Assembly (NCBI GenBank): GCA_934436435.1
Contig: CAKSAN010000016.1
Coordinates: 12,692 to 76,691 of the forward strand
Origin: an uncultured Acetatifactor sp.
Lineage (GTDB): Bacteria > Bacillota > Clostridia > Lachnospirales > Lachnospiraceae
DNA length: 64,000 nucleotides
Reading direction: 5' to 3'
The notes under the pieces were generated by a model. That model made no database searches. It saw nothing but the letters and a program-made list of their open reading frames with translations, and was not told the origin of the DNA. The translations under genes and the position numbers were made by a program. Positions 43,369-52,728 of this stretch are shown here, in pieces. Position 1 is the first letter of the stretch, and each line of letters starts with the position of its first letter.

Positions 43369-45063
43369 ATGCCCACAGGTGAGGCACCGGAGCCGGAGAA
43401 CCGCAATTCGCGGAACATCGAGAGAATGACAGGAACAGGACGGTACGAAGATACTATGAGTGCGACAAGACAGCAAATGTTAGAGACAGCAGAACGCCTG
43501 AATCAGCAGATGGCAGACGGAATCCCTTTTACCTGGGAGACTCTGGAACAGGCACTTTCCGATGTTACGGAGCAGGATGACAGAGGCATCCATGGATGGA
43601 TCTGTTATTTTGCCGCTTTTTACCAGTTGACCACGGGGAATCAGGAAGGATGTCTGCACTATCTGGATGAGGGTGTCAGATGCCTGTTGGGAACGGAGCA
43701 GGAGCATCACGTGGCGAGAGTGTACAATATGATCGGTATTGTAGCGCACATGCAGAACAATCTGTCTCTGGCCATGGAGCAATACGATAAAGCCTTGGAC
43801 TATACCGAAAAATATGGTGACAGAATGGTACACAGTATCGTGCTGAGTAATATGTCGGATGCGTATTATCTCATAGGAGCCTATGAGAGAGCCGTCCAGT
43901 GTTACGGAGAGTGCATCCGCGAATTTCAACAGGCAGACGACAATAGTACCTACGGCAAGATCAATTTCCGCAAGATGCTGGCAGAATACGGCTGCTGTCT
44001 GCTGCATCTGCATATGGATGATGAGGCGGAAAAGGTATTGCGCAAACTGGAAGAGACCGGGCAGAGTGAGGAGATCCTCCGTGAGACAGGACTGGCGGTA
44101 AATGTATTTCTGGCCTATCTGGCAGCAAGACGCGGAGAGTATGAGAAGGCAGAAGAATATGTGAGCGGTGCTGTGAAGGCGCTGGAAGATATGCCCCAGG
44201 TCTCCTCGGAATACGACAGTATCCAGAATCTGCTGCAATATGTGGAAAAAGTCGGCAAGCCGGAGCAGATGGAGAAGGTGTTAGACTGTCTGGAACCTAA
44301 GGCTGCCATCGAACAGAACAAGAGCCTGTTGCTGCAGCTGTTATCTCTGCGGATGCGGTATTGCAGTGACCAGATGACACCGCAGGAATTTGAGCAGAGT
44401 GCGGACACATTTTTCCGGTTAAAGACCAACTGGGAACTGACAGAAAATAATCAGGTCATGTATATGATGGAACTTAGAAAGCGATTGCAGACGGCGGAAG
44501 CGGAGCAGAAGGAACAGGAGCAGAAGAGAAACCGTCTGTTGTATCAGGCAGATCATGATGAACTGACGGGGCTTTACAATAAGAGAAGCCTGAACCGCTA
44601 TCTGGAGGATGTCTTTGAGGACTGTCTTTTGAACGAAAAAGAACTGGGTATTCTGTTCCTGGACATTGACTATTTCAAGCAGTTAAACGACCGTTACGGA
44701 CACGGTAAAGGAGATGCGGGGATCTGTGCAGTGGCGGACACTCTGAAAAAATGTTTTCCGGAGGATTACGTGGCCCGTTACGGCGGGGATGAATTTCTGG
44801 TGGTCATGACGGGACGCGACAGGGAGTACGCCGAGGAGCATGCAAAACAGCTATGTATTGGCATCCGGGAATGTGAGATCCCCAACGAGGACTCCGATGT
44901 GGAACCCCGGCTTACGATCTCGGTGGGCGGTGTCTGTGCCATCCCGAAGGAGCCGAACCGGGTGTGGGATTTCCTGTCTGTTGCGGATAATACCCTGTAT
45001 GAACAGAAGAAGGAGCAAAAAGGAAAAGTCCGTTTCTATCAGGGAAAGGGAAAATATTTATAA
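43369..45063 (+). CDS. Diguanylate cyclase with N-terminal TPR-like repeats
   Basis: The 564-residue cytoplasmic protein has helical TPR-like repeats (about 60-350: QYDKALDYTEKYGD, AYYLIGAYERAVQCYGECI and similar), a coiled-coil linker (about 370-395) and a C-terminal GGDEF domain (about 400-560) with intact GGDEF at 472-476 and FLDIDYFKQLNDRYGHGKGD. It should make cyclic di-GMP from two GTP. The inhibitory RxxD site just upstream is missing (FPED), so product inhibition is unlikely. The start at 43369 follows AGGAAGAAAG; an in-frame ATG at 43456 is possible. TATAAAATAATAC at about 43336 may be the promoter. The linked TPRs suggest control by a protein or peptide partner. Confidence 0.88.
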   Translation: MPTGEAPEPENRNSRNIERMTGTGRYEDTMSATRQQMLETAERLNQQMADGIPFTWETLEQALSDVTEQDDRGIHGWICYFAAFYQLTTGNQEGCLHYLDEGVRCLLGTEQEHHVARVYNMIGIVAHMQNNLSLAMEQYDKALDYTEKYGDRMVHSIVLSNMSDAYYLIGAYERAVQCYGECIREFQQADDNSTYGKINFRKMLAEYGCCLLHLHMDDEAEKVLRKLEETGQSEEILRETGLAVNVFLAYLAARRGEYEKAEEYVSGAVKALEDMPQVSSEYDSIQNLLQYVEKVGKPEQMEKVLDCLEPKAAIEQNKSLLLQLLSLRMRYCSDQMTPQEFEQSADTFFRLKTNWELTENNQVMYMMELRKRLQTAEAEQKEQEQKRNRLLYQADHDELTGLYNKRSLNRYLEDVFEDCLLNEKELGILFLDIDYFKQLNDRYGHGKGDAGICAVADTLKKCFPEDYVARYGGDEFLVVMTGRDREYAEEHAKQLCIGIRECEIPNEDSDVEPRLTISVGGVCAIPKEPNRVWDFLSVADNTLYEQKKEQKGKVRFYQGKGKYL

Positions 45064-45088
45064 TTTATAATTAAAGGAACTGTTTTCA

Positions 45089-46849
45089 ATGGATAATAAG
45101 CAATATTCGACCGGCGAACTGTTTCGCAGGTTTGCACCTTATTTTAAAAAATACCGTTTTACCCTATGGATGGACCTGTTCTGTGCGGCACTGACCACGG
45201 TCTGTGAACTGGTGCTGCCGTTAATTATGCGTTACATTACCAACGAGGGACTGCGGGATCTGGCATCCCTGTCGGTAAAGACCATATTGTCACTGGGTGT
45301 TTTGTATTTCGGACTCCGTATCGTGGATTGCATCGCCAGCTACTATATGTCCGATATGGGACACGTCATGGGAGCGAAGATCGAGACGGATATGCGCAGG
45401 GACGCGTACAATCACTTACAGAAGCTGTCCAATACTTATTACAACAATACCAAGGTCGGCCAGATCATGGGACGGATCACCAACGATCTGTTTGATGTGA
45501 CGGAATTCGCCCATCATTGCCCGGAAGAATTTTTCATCGCCGGGATCAAGACGGTGATCTCTTTTATCATTCTGGCCAATATCAATCTGCCGCTGACTCT
45601 GATGATCTTCCTGTGTGTGCCGCTGATGTGCGGCGTGTGCATGATCCTGAATTTCCGGATGCGGAGTGCTTTCCGCAAGCAGCGGAACCAGATCGGTGAA
45701 CTGAACGCCCGGATCGAGGACAGTCTGCTGGGCCATAAGGTGGTCAAGGCATTCACCAATGAGGACGTGGAAAATGTAAAGTTTGAGAAGGACAACGGTA
45801 CTTTTCTGGACATCAAAAAGCTGACCTACCGCTATATGGCGGCGTTTAATACCACGGTCAAGCTCTTTGACGGACTGATGTATCTGGTGGTGTTGGTGGC
45901 GGGCGGTATCTTCATGGTAAAAGGAAAGATCGCCGCCGGAGACCTGGTGGCGTATATGCTGTATGTGTCCACCCTGATCGCAACGATCCGGCGTATCATT
46001 GAATTCGCCGAGCAGTTCCAGCGGGGCATGACAGGCATTGAACGTTTTTTGCAGATCGTGGATGCGGACATCGAGATCTTCGACGAGCCGGATGCCATAG
46101 AGTTGAAGGATCCGAAGGGAGAGATTTCTTTTGAAAAAGTAAGTTTTGAATACCCGGACGACCATAATAAGGTATTTACCGATCTGAACTTACAGATCCA
46201 TGCGGGAGAAAAAGTGGCCATCGTCGGACCTTCCGGCGGGGGTAAGACGACGCTGTGTAATCTGATCCCAAGATTCTATGATGTTTCGGAGGGGAGGATC
46301 TTACTGGACGGTCAGGACATCAAGCATTTTACGTTGAAGAGTCTGCGGGGGAATATCGGCATCGTACAGCAGGATGTGTATCTTTTTTCCGGTACGATTT
46401 ATGAAAATATCGCTTACGGACGTCCCGGTGCTTCGAGAGAAGAAGTGATGGATGCGGCAAAACGTGCCGGGGCTCATGATTTTATCATGGGACTGAAGGA
46501 CGGTTATGATACTTATGTGGGAGAGCGGGGCGTGAAGCTGTCCGGTGGGCAGAAACAGCGGATCAGCATTGCAAGAGTATTCCTGAAGAACCCGCCCATC
46601 ATCATTCTGGATGAGGCCACCTCCGCACTGGACAATGAGAGTGAGTTCGCAGTGGCGAAATCTCTGGGAGAGTTGTCGGTGGGACGTACCACGCTGACTA
46701 TTGCCCACAGGCTTTCCAGCATCCGCAATTCCGATCGGATCCTGGTGTTGACGGATGACGGTATTGTGGAGGAAGGGAATCACGACCAGTTGATGGAACG
46801 GAAAGGGATCTATTATCAGTTCTACGAAACAGCCAATGCTTTGAAATAA
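45089..46849 (+). CDS. ABC exporter, fused membrane and ATPase domains
   Basis: The 586-residue half-transporter has six membrane helices (about 20-310) and a complete ATPase domain with Walker A GPSGGGKTT, signature [16 protein letters not shown], Walker B IIILDEATSALD with the catalytic Glu, and switch His in IAHRLSS. All ATP-site residues are canonical, so it probably acts as a homodimer, unlike the pair at 28853-32352. The substrate is unknown (drug, lipid or peptide). It follows the diguanylate cyclase gene by 25 bases and precedes the beta-CASP gene by 23 bases, so the three may be one transcript. Confidence 0.9.
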   Translation: MDNKQYSTGELFRRFAPYFKKYRFTLWMDLFCAALTTVCELVLPLIMRYITNEGLRDLASLSVKTILSLGVLYFGLRIVDCIASYYMSDMGHVMGAKIETDMRRDAYNHLQKLSNTYYNNTKVGQIMGRITNDLFDVTEFAHHCPEEFFIAGIKTVISFIILANINLPLTLMIFLCVPLMCGVCMILNFRMRSAFRKQRNQIGELNARIEDSLLGHKVVKAFTNEDVENVKFEKDNGTFLDIKKLTYRYMAAFNTTVKLFDGLMYLVVLVAGGIFMVKGKIAAGDLVAYMLYVSTLIATIRRIIEFAEQFQRGMTGIERFLQIVDADIEIFDEPDAIELKDPKGEISFEKVSFEYPDDHNKVFTDLNLQIHAGEKVAIVGPSGGGKTTLCNLIPRFYDVSEGRILLDGQDIKHFTLKSLRGNIGIVQQDVYLFSGTIYENIAYGRPGASREEVMDAAKRAGAHDFIMGLKDGYDTYVGERGVKLSGGQKQRISIARVFLKNPPIIILDEATSALDNESEFAVAKSLGELSVGRTTLTIAHRLSSIRNSDRILVLTDDGIVEEGNHDQLMERKGIYYQFYETANALK

Positions 46850-46872
46850 AACTTTAAAATGGAGGTAGATCT

Positions 46873-48474
46873 ATGAAACTTGTGTTTGTGGGGGCAGACC
46901 ATGAAGTAACCGGAAGCTGTCATTATCTGGAGGTTGCCGGGAAGCATATTTTAGTGGATTACGGTATGGAGCAGGGCATCAATGTGTTTGAGAACGTTCC
47001 GCTGCCGGTGGCGGAGTCCATGATCGATTATGTATTCCTGACCCATGCCCATGTGGATCATTCGGGACTTCTGCCGCTTCTGTATGCCAGAGGATTCCGG
47101 GGGCAGATCTATACCACGGATGCCACAGCGGATCTGTGCAGCATCATGCTGCGTGACTGTGCACATATCCAGAGTGCCGAGGCAGAGTGGAAGAACCGCA
47201 AGGCAAAGCGTTCCGCAAATAATGCGGTGGTGGAGCCATTGTATACCATGGAGGATGCGGACGGCGCGATCCGCAGACTGGTACCCTGCCATTACAATAC
47301 GATCATAGAAGTGTGCGAGGGAGTAAAGATTCGTTTTACGGATATCGGGCATCTGCTGGGTTCCGCCAGTATTGAAGTCTGGCTGACAGAGAACGGTAAT
47401 ACGAAGAAGATCGTATTTTCCGGCGATATCGGTAACAAACACCAGCCTCTGTTAAAGGATCCGACCCCCACGAAGGAAGCGGATTATGTGGTTATGGAGT
47501 CCACCTACGGCGACAGGCTGCACCCAAAGGATAAGCTGAATTATGTGGCAGAACTGACGAAAGTATTGCAGGAGACACTGGATCGTGGCGGTAATGTGGT
47601 GATCCCGTCCTTTGCCGTGGGACGTACCCAGGAGATCCTGTATTTCCTGCGGAAGATCAAGGTGGGACGTCTGGTCAAAGGACATGAGGATTTCCCGGTG
47701 TATGTGGACAGTCCCATGGCGGTGGAAGCTACCGGCGTATTCCAGGAGAATCGTTTTGAGTGTTTCGATGAGGAAGCCATGGAATATGTAAAAGAGGGTA
47801 TCAACCCCATTGCATTTTCGGGACTGAAGTTGTCCATTACCAGCGAGGAATCCAAAGCCATCAACTTTGACGATACCCCCAAGGTCATCATTTCCGCCTC
47901 CGGTATGTGTGATGCGGGACGTATTCGCCACCATCTGAAGCATAACCTGTGGAGAGAAGAATGTACAATCCTGTTCGTGGGTTACCAGTCGGTGGGAACC
48001 CTGGGCAGAGCACTGGTAGAGGGTGCCGATGAGGTGAAACTCTTCGGGGAGTCGATACAGGTAAGAGCGCAGATCCGGAAGTTGACTGGCTTAAGCGGCC
48101 ATGCGGACAAGGAAGGACTGATTGACTGGCTGCAGGCCTTCGAAGAGAAGCCCAAGAAGGTGTTCGTGGTACATGGTGAGGACGGTGTATGTACTGCATT
48201 TACCGAATGCCTGAAGATCGAGTACGGGCAGAGAGCCTATGCCCCTTACAGCGGTACGGAATTCGACCTGGCAAACAACAAGTTCGCCTACGAGGCAGCA
48301 CCGGTTGTCGTGAAGAAAAAGACGAAGCCTGCCACCGGAGTCTTCGAGAGACTGCTGGCTTCTGCGAGACGGCTGCTGGCACTGGTCACCAAGAGTGAGG
48401 GCGTCATGACCAACAAGGATATGGCGAAGTTCGCCGACCAGATCAATTCTCTGTGCGACAAGTGGGAAATATAA
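46873..48474 (+). CDS. Beta-CASP metallo-beta-lactamase (RNA-processing nuclease type)
   Basis: The 533-residue protein has a metallo-beta-lactamase fold with zinc motif HAHVDHSG (58-65) and later GHLLGSASIEVW and FSGDIGN, then a beta-CASP domain (about 220-380, VMESTYGDR, VIPSFAVGRTQEILY, ISASGMCDAGRIRHHLKHNL) and an RMMBL-type C-terminal motif (LSGHADKEGL, FVVHGE). This layout is that of CPSF/RNase J-like exo/endonucleases that process RNA. A further tail of about 80 residues is species-specific. GGAGGT lies before the ATG. The exact RNA target is not known; a housekeeping role is likely. Confidence 0.88.
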   Translation: MKLVFVGADHEVTGSCHYLEVAGKHILVDYGMEQGINVFENVPLPVAESMIDYVFLTHAHVDHSGLLPLLYARGFRGQIYTTDATADLCSIMLRDCAHIQSAEAEWKNRKAKRSANNAVVEPLYTMEDADGAIRRLVPCHYNTIIEVCEGVKIRFTDIGHLLGSASIEVWLTENGNTKKIVFSGDIGNKHQPLLKDPTPTKEADYVVMESTYGDRLHPKDKLNYVAELTKVLQETLDRGGNVVIPSFAVGRTQEILYFLRKIKVGRLVKGHEDFPVYVDSPMAVEATGVFQENRFECFDEEAMEYVKEGINPIAFSGLKLSITSEESKAINFDDTPKVIISASGMCDAGRIRHHLKHNLWREECTILFVGYQSVGTLGRALVEGADEVKLFGESIQVRAQIRKLTGLSGHADKEGLIDWLQAFEEKPKKVFVVHGEDGVCTAFTECLKIEYGQRAYAPYSGTEFDLANNKFAYEAAPVVVKKKTKPATGVFERLLASARRLLALVTKSEGVMTNKDMAKFADQINSLCDKWEI

Positions 48475-48502
48475 GTGCAAGGCACGGAGAAATCGGTTAT
48501 TA
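48475..48502. repeat. Short repeat copy 1 before thyA
   Basis: GTGCAAGGCACGGAGAAATC and the following eight bases recur with two changes at 49509-49536. Each copy begins with a GTGC-AAG-GCAC mini-hairpin and lies just ahead of a folate-linked gene. Confidence 0.6.
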
Positions 48503-48530
48503 TAGACAGAATTAGAAATAAGGAGACAAC

Positions 48531-49379
48531 ATGAGTTTAGCGGATCATATTTTTATAGACATGTGTAATGACATTCTGACGAACGGTACCAGCACGGAGG
48601 GCGAGAAGGTGCGCCCTCATTGGCCGGACGGCACCCCTGCCTACACCATTAAGAAATTCGGAGTAGTGAACCGGTACGACCTGTCGAAAGAGTTCCCGAT
48701 CCTTACCTTACGCCGGACGGCATTGAAATCCGCCACGGATGAAATGCTGTGGATCTGGCAGCGCAAATCCAACAACATCCATGACCTGAACAGTCATGTG
48801 TGGGATGAGTGGGCGGATGCGGACGGCTCCATCGGTAAGGCTTACGGCTATCAAATGCAGGTGAAGCATCAGTATAAGGAAGGCATGATGGATCAGGTGG
48901 ATCGTGTGATCTATGATTTGAAGAATAATCCTTTCAGCCGCCGCATCATGACCAATATTTATGTCCACCAGGATCTGCACGAGATGAACCTGTACCCCTG
49001 TGCCTACAGCATGACCTTTAACGTGACCCAGAAAAAGGGAGAGAACCGGCTGACGCTGAATGCCATTTTGAACCAGCGTTCTCAGGACGTGCTGGCGGCC
49101 AATAACTGGAATGTGGTACAGTATGCGGTGCTGGTGCATATGCTGGCGCAGGTCTGCGACATGAACGTGGGTGAGCTGGTGCATGTCATTGCGGATGCCC
49201 ATATCTATGACCGCCATGTGGATGCTATTAAGGAACTGATCAGCAGAGAACCTTTCCCTGCACCGAAGTTCTGGCTGAACCCGGAGATCAAAGATTTCTA
49301 CCAGTTCACACCGGATGATGTGAAGCTGGAGGGCTACCAGACCGGCGAACAGATCAAGGACATTCCGATAGCCATATAA
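48531..49379 (+). CDS. thyA: Thymidylate synthase
   Basis: The 282-residue enzyme converts dUMP to dTMP using methylene-tetrahydrofolate. The nucleophile is Cys157 (NLYPCAYSMTF), with the phosphate-binding Arg pair RR at 137-138 and QRSQDV at 182-187, and DAHIYDRH near 224. The surroundings of the cysteine differ from the common APCHCLFQ motif but keep the Pro-Cys. GGAGA lies before the ATG. It is paired with the dihydrofolate reductase gene 170 bases downstream, which regenerates the folate used here. A near-identical 28-base element precedes both genes. Confidence 0.95.
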   Translation: MSLADHIFIDMCNDILTNGTSTEGEKVRPHWPDGTPAYTIKKFGVVNRYDLSKEFPILTLRRTALKSATDEMLWIWQRKSNNIHDLNSHVWDEWADADGSIGKAYGYQMQVKHQYKEGMMDQVDRVIYDLKNNPFSRRIMTNIYVHQDLHEMNLYPCAYSMTFNVTQKKGENRLTLNAILNQRSQDVLAANNWNVVQYAVLVHMLAQVCDMNVGELVHVIADAHIYDRHVDAIKELISREPFPAPKFWLNPEIKDFYQFTPDDVKLEGYQTGEQIKDIPIAI

Positions 49380-49387
49380 CATAATAA

Positions 49388-49496
49388 GATCATCCATAGA
49401 CGATAGCGTGGCTGCTTGCAGACAGAGCTATTGCTCTATGAGATGATCAAACTGATATGAGTAAGCAGGGCGATAGCCCGGAATACGAATATCAGT
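49388..49496. repeat. Palindromic multi-hairpin intergenic element
   Basis: GATCATC-CATAG (49388-49399) pairs with CTATG-A-GATGATC (49436-49448). ACTGATAT (49451-49458) pairs with ATATCAGT (49489-49496) around a GGGC-GATA-GCCC hairpin. The ATATGAGTAA ... CGAATAT flank matches that of the 14907-14979 element. It fills the space between thyA and the reductase gene. Confidence 0.55.
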
Positions 49497-49508
49497 GCGA
49501 TTTCGAGA

Positions 49509-49536
49509 GTGCAAGGCACGAAGAAATCGATTATTA
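49509..49536. repeat. Short repeat copy 2 before the reductase gene
   Basis: 26 of 28 bases match copy 1 at 48475-48502. It sits just before the ribosome site of the dihydrofolate reductase gene. Confidence 0.6.
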
Positions 49537-49549
49537 AGAGGAGGACAAC

Positions 49550-50050
49550 ATGAACTTAATCGTAGCAGTAGACAATAACTGGGCCATCGGCAGCAAAAAC
49601 GAACTGCTGATCCGAATTCCCAATGACCACAAGCATTTCCGGGAGGAGACCACAGGGAAAGTGGTAGTGCTGGGACGCAAGACCTTGGAGACGTTTCCCC
49701 AGGGGATGCCGTTGAAAAACCGTACCAACATCATTCTGTCCAAGGACCCGGATTATCAGGTGAAGGATGCCATCGTGGTACACTCCATTGAGGAACTTCT
49801 GGAAGAACTGAAAAAGTATGATGAGGAGAGCGTTTATATCATCGGCGGCGAGAGCATTTACCGCCAGATGCTGCCATATTGCAACGTGGCCCATGTGACG
49901 AAGATCGATCATGCCTACGAGGCAGATGCTTATTTCCCGGATCTGGACAGTGATCCGGAATGGGAGATCACGGCGGACAGTGACGAGCAGGTCTATTTTG
50001 ACATTACTTACCAATTCCTGAAGTATGAAAGAAAAAAATCTGAAATATAG
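49550..50050 (+). CDS. folA: Dihydrofolate reductase
   Basis: The 166-residue enzyme reduces dihydrofolate with NADPH, restoring tetrahydrofolate after the thymidylate synthase reaction. It has the active-site Asp26 in IPNDHKHF, the cofactor segments VVVLGRKTLETF and NIILSKD, and YIIGGESIYRQML, all as expected for a chromosomal DHFR. GAGGAGG precedes the ATG. It forms a functional pair with thyA. No sign of an acquired resistance type. Confidence 0.95.
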   Translation: MNLIVAVDNNWAIGSKNELLIRIPNDHKHFREETTGKVVVLGRKTLETFPQGMPLKNRTNIILSKDPDYQVKDAIVVHSIEELLEELKKYDEESVYIIGGESIYRQMLPYCNVAHVTKIDHAYEADAYFPDLDSDPEWEITADSDEQVYFDITYQFLKYERKKSEI

Positions 50051-50148
50051 TGATAAAGTTGTAGTGAATTTAATCTTTTGTTTCAGACAAAAGGAGAAAT
50101 GAACCACATTTTCGCTGAAAAAAGCACTGGAAAGCATAAATGTGTATA

Positions 50149-50174
50149 TTGACTTTTATTACAAAAGGTATAAT
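50149..50174 (+). promoter_or_regulatory. Possible promoter of ilvE
   Basis: TATAAT at 50169-50174 is an exact -10, 74 bases before the ATG. TTGACT at 50149-50154 gives only 14-base spacing, so the true -35 is uncertain. Confidence 0.45.
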
Positions 50175-50247
50175 AATGAAAATCAAAAGATTCTGTTAAG
50201 AGAAATCAACAGGCAGAGTTGGAAACCGAGGAAAGAAGGAATATAAA

Positions 50248-51273
50248 ATGGAAAAGAAAAATATTGACTGGGGTAACATTGGTTTCAGTTATATCCCTAC
50301 AGATTACAGATATGTGTCCAATTACAAGGACGGCAAGTGGGATGAAGGTCAGCTGACCCAGGATCCTAACATCGTACTGAATGAGTGTGCAGGCGTATTG
50401 CAGTATGCACAGACCGTATTTGAGGGTCTGAAGGCTTACACCACAGAAGACGGACATATCGTTACTTTCCGTCCTGACTTGAACGGTGAGCGTCTGGAGT
50501 CTTCCGCAGCAAGACTGGAGATGCCCATTTTCCCCAAGGAGCGTTTCGTAGAGGCTGTTACCGAGACCGTTAAGGCCAATGCAGCTTTCGTACCTCCTTA
50601 CGGCAGCGGCGCAACTCTGTACATTCGTCCTTATATGTTCGGCAGCAATCCTGTCATCGGTGTAAAGCCTGCGGACGAGTATCAGTTCCGTATCCTGTGC
50701 ACCCCTGTAGGACCTTACTTCAAGGGCGGCGCTAAGCCCCTGACCATCCGTGTCACCGACTTCGACCGTGCGGCACCTCACGGAACCGGTCACATCAAAG
50801 CTGGTCTGAACTATGCCATGAGCTTACATGCTATCGTATCCGCTCACAAGGAAGGCTACGATGAGAATATGTATCTGGATGCTGCTACCCGTACCAAGGT
50901 AGAAGAGACCGGTGGTGCGAACTTCCTGTTCGTTACCAAGGACAACAAGGTCGTAACTCCCAAGTCCGACAGTATCCTTCCTTCCATCACCCGTCGTTCT
51001 CTGGTATATGTTGCCAAGGAATATCTGGGACTGGAAGTAGAAGAGAGAGAAGTATATCTGGACGAAGTAAAAGACTTCGCAGAGGCTGGTCTGTGCGGTA
51101 CCGCAGCAGTTATCTCCCCCGTAGGCAAGATCGTTGACCATGGCAAAGAGATCTGCCTGCCCAGCGGCATGACCGAGATGGGACCTACCACCAAGAAGCT
51201 GTATGAGACTCTGACCGGTATCCAGATGGGCAGAATCGAAGCTCCTAAGGGATGGATCCATGTGATCGAGTAA
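50248..51273 (+). CDS. ilvE: Branched-chain amino acid aminotransferase
   Basis: The 341-residue fold-type IV PLP enzyme interconverts Leu, Ile and Val with their keto acids. The PLP-binding Lys184 lies in GHIKAGLNYAMS, with the cofactor Glu and neighbours in KVEETGGANFLFV and the phosphate loop near the C-terminus (AGLCGTAAVISPVGKI). The length and the VFEGLKAYTTEDG segment match the larger bacterial/eukaryotic BCAT group. AGGAAT precedes the ATG. It is monocistronic, with a likely promoter at 50149-50174 and terminator at 51311-51341. Its codons (CGT, GGT, ACC) suggest high expression. Confidence 0.95.
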   Translation: MEKKNIDWGNIGFSYIPTDYRYVSNYKDGKWDEGQLTQDPNIVLNECAGVLQYAQTVFEGLKAYTTEDGHIVTFRPDLNGERLESSAARLEMPIFPKERFVEAVTETVKANAAFVPPYGSGATLYIRPYMFGSNPVIGVKPADEYQFRILCTPVGPYFKGGAKPLTIRVTDFDRAAPHGTGHIKAGLNYAMSLHAIVSAHKEGYDENMYLDAATRTKVEETGGANFLFVTKDNKVVTPKSDSILPSITRRSLVYVAKEYLGLEVEEREVYLDEVKDFAEAGLCGTAAVISPVGKIVDHGKEICLPSGMTEMGPTTKKLYETLTGIQMGRIEAPKGWIHVIE

Positions 51274-51310
51274 TCCGATGCGGAAATCATTAGATTAGCT
51301 TAGAAATAAA

Positions 51311-51341
51311 ATGCGTGTGGAGAATATCCGCACGCATTTTT
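51311..51341 (+). terminator. Rho-independent terminator after ilvE
   Basis: ATGCGTGTGGA (51311-51321) pairs with TCCGCACGCAT (51327-51337) with one mismatch, followed by T. Confidence 0.8.
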
Positions 51342-51449
51342 GCGTCAGTAGAATTCTTAGAAATTTCTGAACTTCCAAGAAACCGTGGCACAGAAGAAAA
51401 AAATAGGGTATAATCAGAACTTAGAGACTTTGAGAAAGCAGGAAATGTT

Positions 51450-52526
51450 ATGTTTTTTAAAAATAGATGTCATATCACCGCGGTATTGATCGCGGGAGTG
51501 TTGGGAATAAGTATGGCAACGGGATTGACCGCCTGCGGCAGCAGCGACGGCACCAAAGTGGTATTTACTACGGGATTCGGTAAAAATGAAGTCTTCCGTA
51601 TTGGGGAGGAATCCTGCTCCAAGGCGGAGATCATGATCTACCTGACCACGACGCAGAATCAATATGAGAATGTCTACGGGGCGGAGATCTGGAATACTTC
51701 CTTAAACGGCGTAACTCTGGAGGATAATGTCAAGGAGACGGTGCTGGCAAGGATCGCCCAGATCAAGACCATGTATCTGTTGGCAAAAGAGAAAGAGGTC
51801 ACGCTGGATGAGACCGAGGAGGCAAAGGTTGTCCAGGCGGCGCAGGAGTATTTTTCTTCATTGAATGACACGGAGATCGAGGCCATGGGTGCCACGGAGG
51901 AGATTGTGGAGAATCTGTACCGGGAATATGCCATGGCGGATAAGGTCTACCAACTGATCATACAGGACATCAACCCGGAGATCAGTGATGATGAGGCCAG
52001 AAAGATCACGGTACAGCAGATCTTTTTCGCAACGGCATCCACGGATATGGACGGGAACTTAAAGCCCTATTCGGAAAGCTCCATCCAGAGTGCCTATGAG
52101 AAAGCCTGCGAGGTAAGAGATCTGGCGGTAGACGGAGAGCATGATTTCACGGAACTGGCATCCAAATACAGTGACGATTCCGAGATCACCTATTCCTTCG
52201 GCAAGGGAGAGGCGGAGAGCGCTTACGAGGAAGCAGCCTTCAATCTGGCAACGGACGAAGTGAGCCAGGTCGTCAAGTGTGAGCGCGGCTATTACATTAT
52301 CAAATGCATCAACACACTGGACCGGGAAGAGACGGATGCCAATAAGTTAAAGATCGTGGAAGAACGTAAGAGGGAAGTCTTCGGGCAGGAGTATGACAGC
52401 TTTGTGAATACACTGGTGCGTCAGCTCAATGACAAGCTGTGGGATGAGATCACACTGATCACGGACGAACAGGTGACCACGGACAACTTTTTTGACGTGT
52501 ATGCCAAGTACTTTCCGGAGGAGTGA
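51450..52526 (+). CDS. PrsA-like lipoprotein foldase (parvulin PPIase)
   Basis: The 358-residue product has a lipoprotein signal peptide with lipobox LTAC (Cys29) and would sit on the outer face of the membrane. A SurA/PrsA-like helical N-domain (about 55-170) is followed by a parvulin-type peptidyl-prolyl isomerase domain (about 178-285: ITVQQIFFATAST, HDFTELASKYSDDSEITYSFGKGEAESAYEEAAFNL). Such proteins help exported proteins fold after secretion. TATAAT at 51409-51414 is a probable -10. The gene is single and is followed by the CIRCE-htpG region. The isomerase activity is not certain from sequence. Confidence 0.82.
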   Translation: MFFKNRCHITAVLIAGVLGISMATGLTACGSSDGTKVVFTTGFGKNEVFRIGEESCSKAEIMIYLTTTQNQYENVYGAEIWNTSLNGVTLEDNVKETVLARIAQIKTMYLLAKEKEVTLDETEEAKVVQAAQEYFSSLNDTEIEAMGATEEIVENLYREYAMADKVYQLIIQDINPEISDDEARKITVQQIFFATASTDMDGNLKPYSESSIQSAYEKACEVRDLAVDGEHDFTELASKYSDDSEITYSFGKGEAESAYEEAAFNLATDEVSQVVKCERGYYIIKCINTLDREETDANKLKIVEERKREVFGQEYDSFVNTLVRQLNDKLWDEITLITDEQVTTDNFFDVYAKYFPEE

Positions 52527-52604
52527 TTTCTGGGGTTATCACACGCTTTATTAAAATTTTAGAATTGCGGAAACACTGATAAATACTGGTTTTTCAATCA
52601 ACTG

Positions 52605-52631
52605 TTAGCACTCATTACAAATGAGTGCTAA
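52605..52631 (+). promoter_or_regulatory. CIRCE operator (HrcA binding site)
   Basis: TTAGCACTC (52605-52613), 9-base spacer, GAGTGCTAA (52623-52631) is a perfect CIRCE inverted repeat, the target of the heat-shock repressor HrcA. It lies just upstream of the -35 of htpG. hrcA, groEL and dnaK are not in this window. Confidence 0.95.
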
Positions 52632-52638
52632 ATTTGTC

Positions 52639-52667
52639 TTGACTTTTAAATTTTACAGTCTTACACT
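52639..52667 (+). promoter_or_regulatory. Promoter of htpG
   Basis: TTGACT (52639-52644), 17 bases, TACACT (52662-52667), directly after CIRCE. Confidence 0.65.
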
Positions 52668-52728
52668 TAGAATCAGTTAGGAAACAGTCAGCCATGGCTG
52701 TGCAATTTTAGAAAAGGATGTGGTAACA

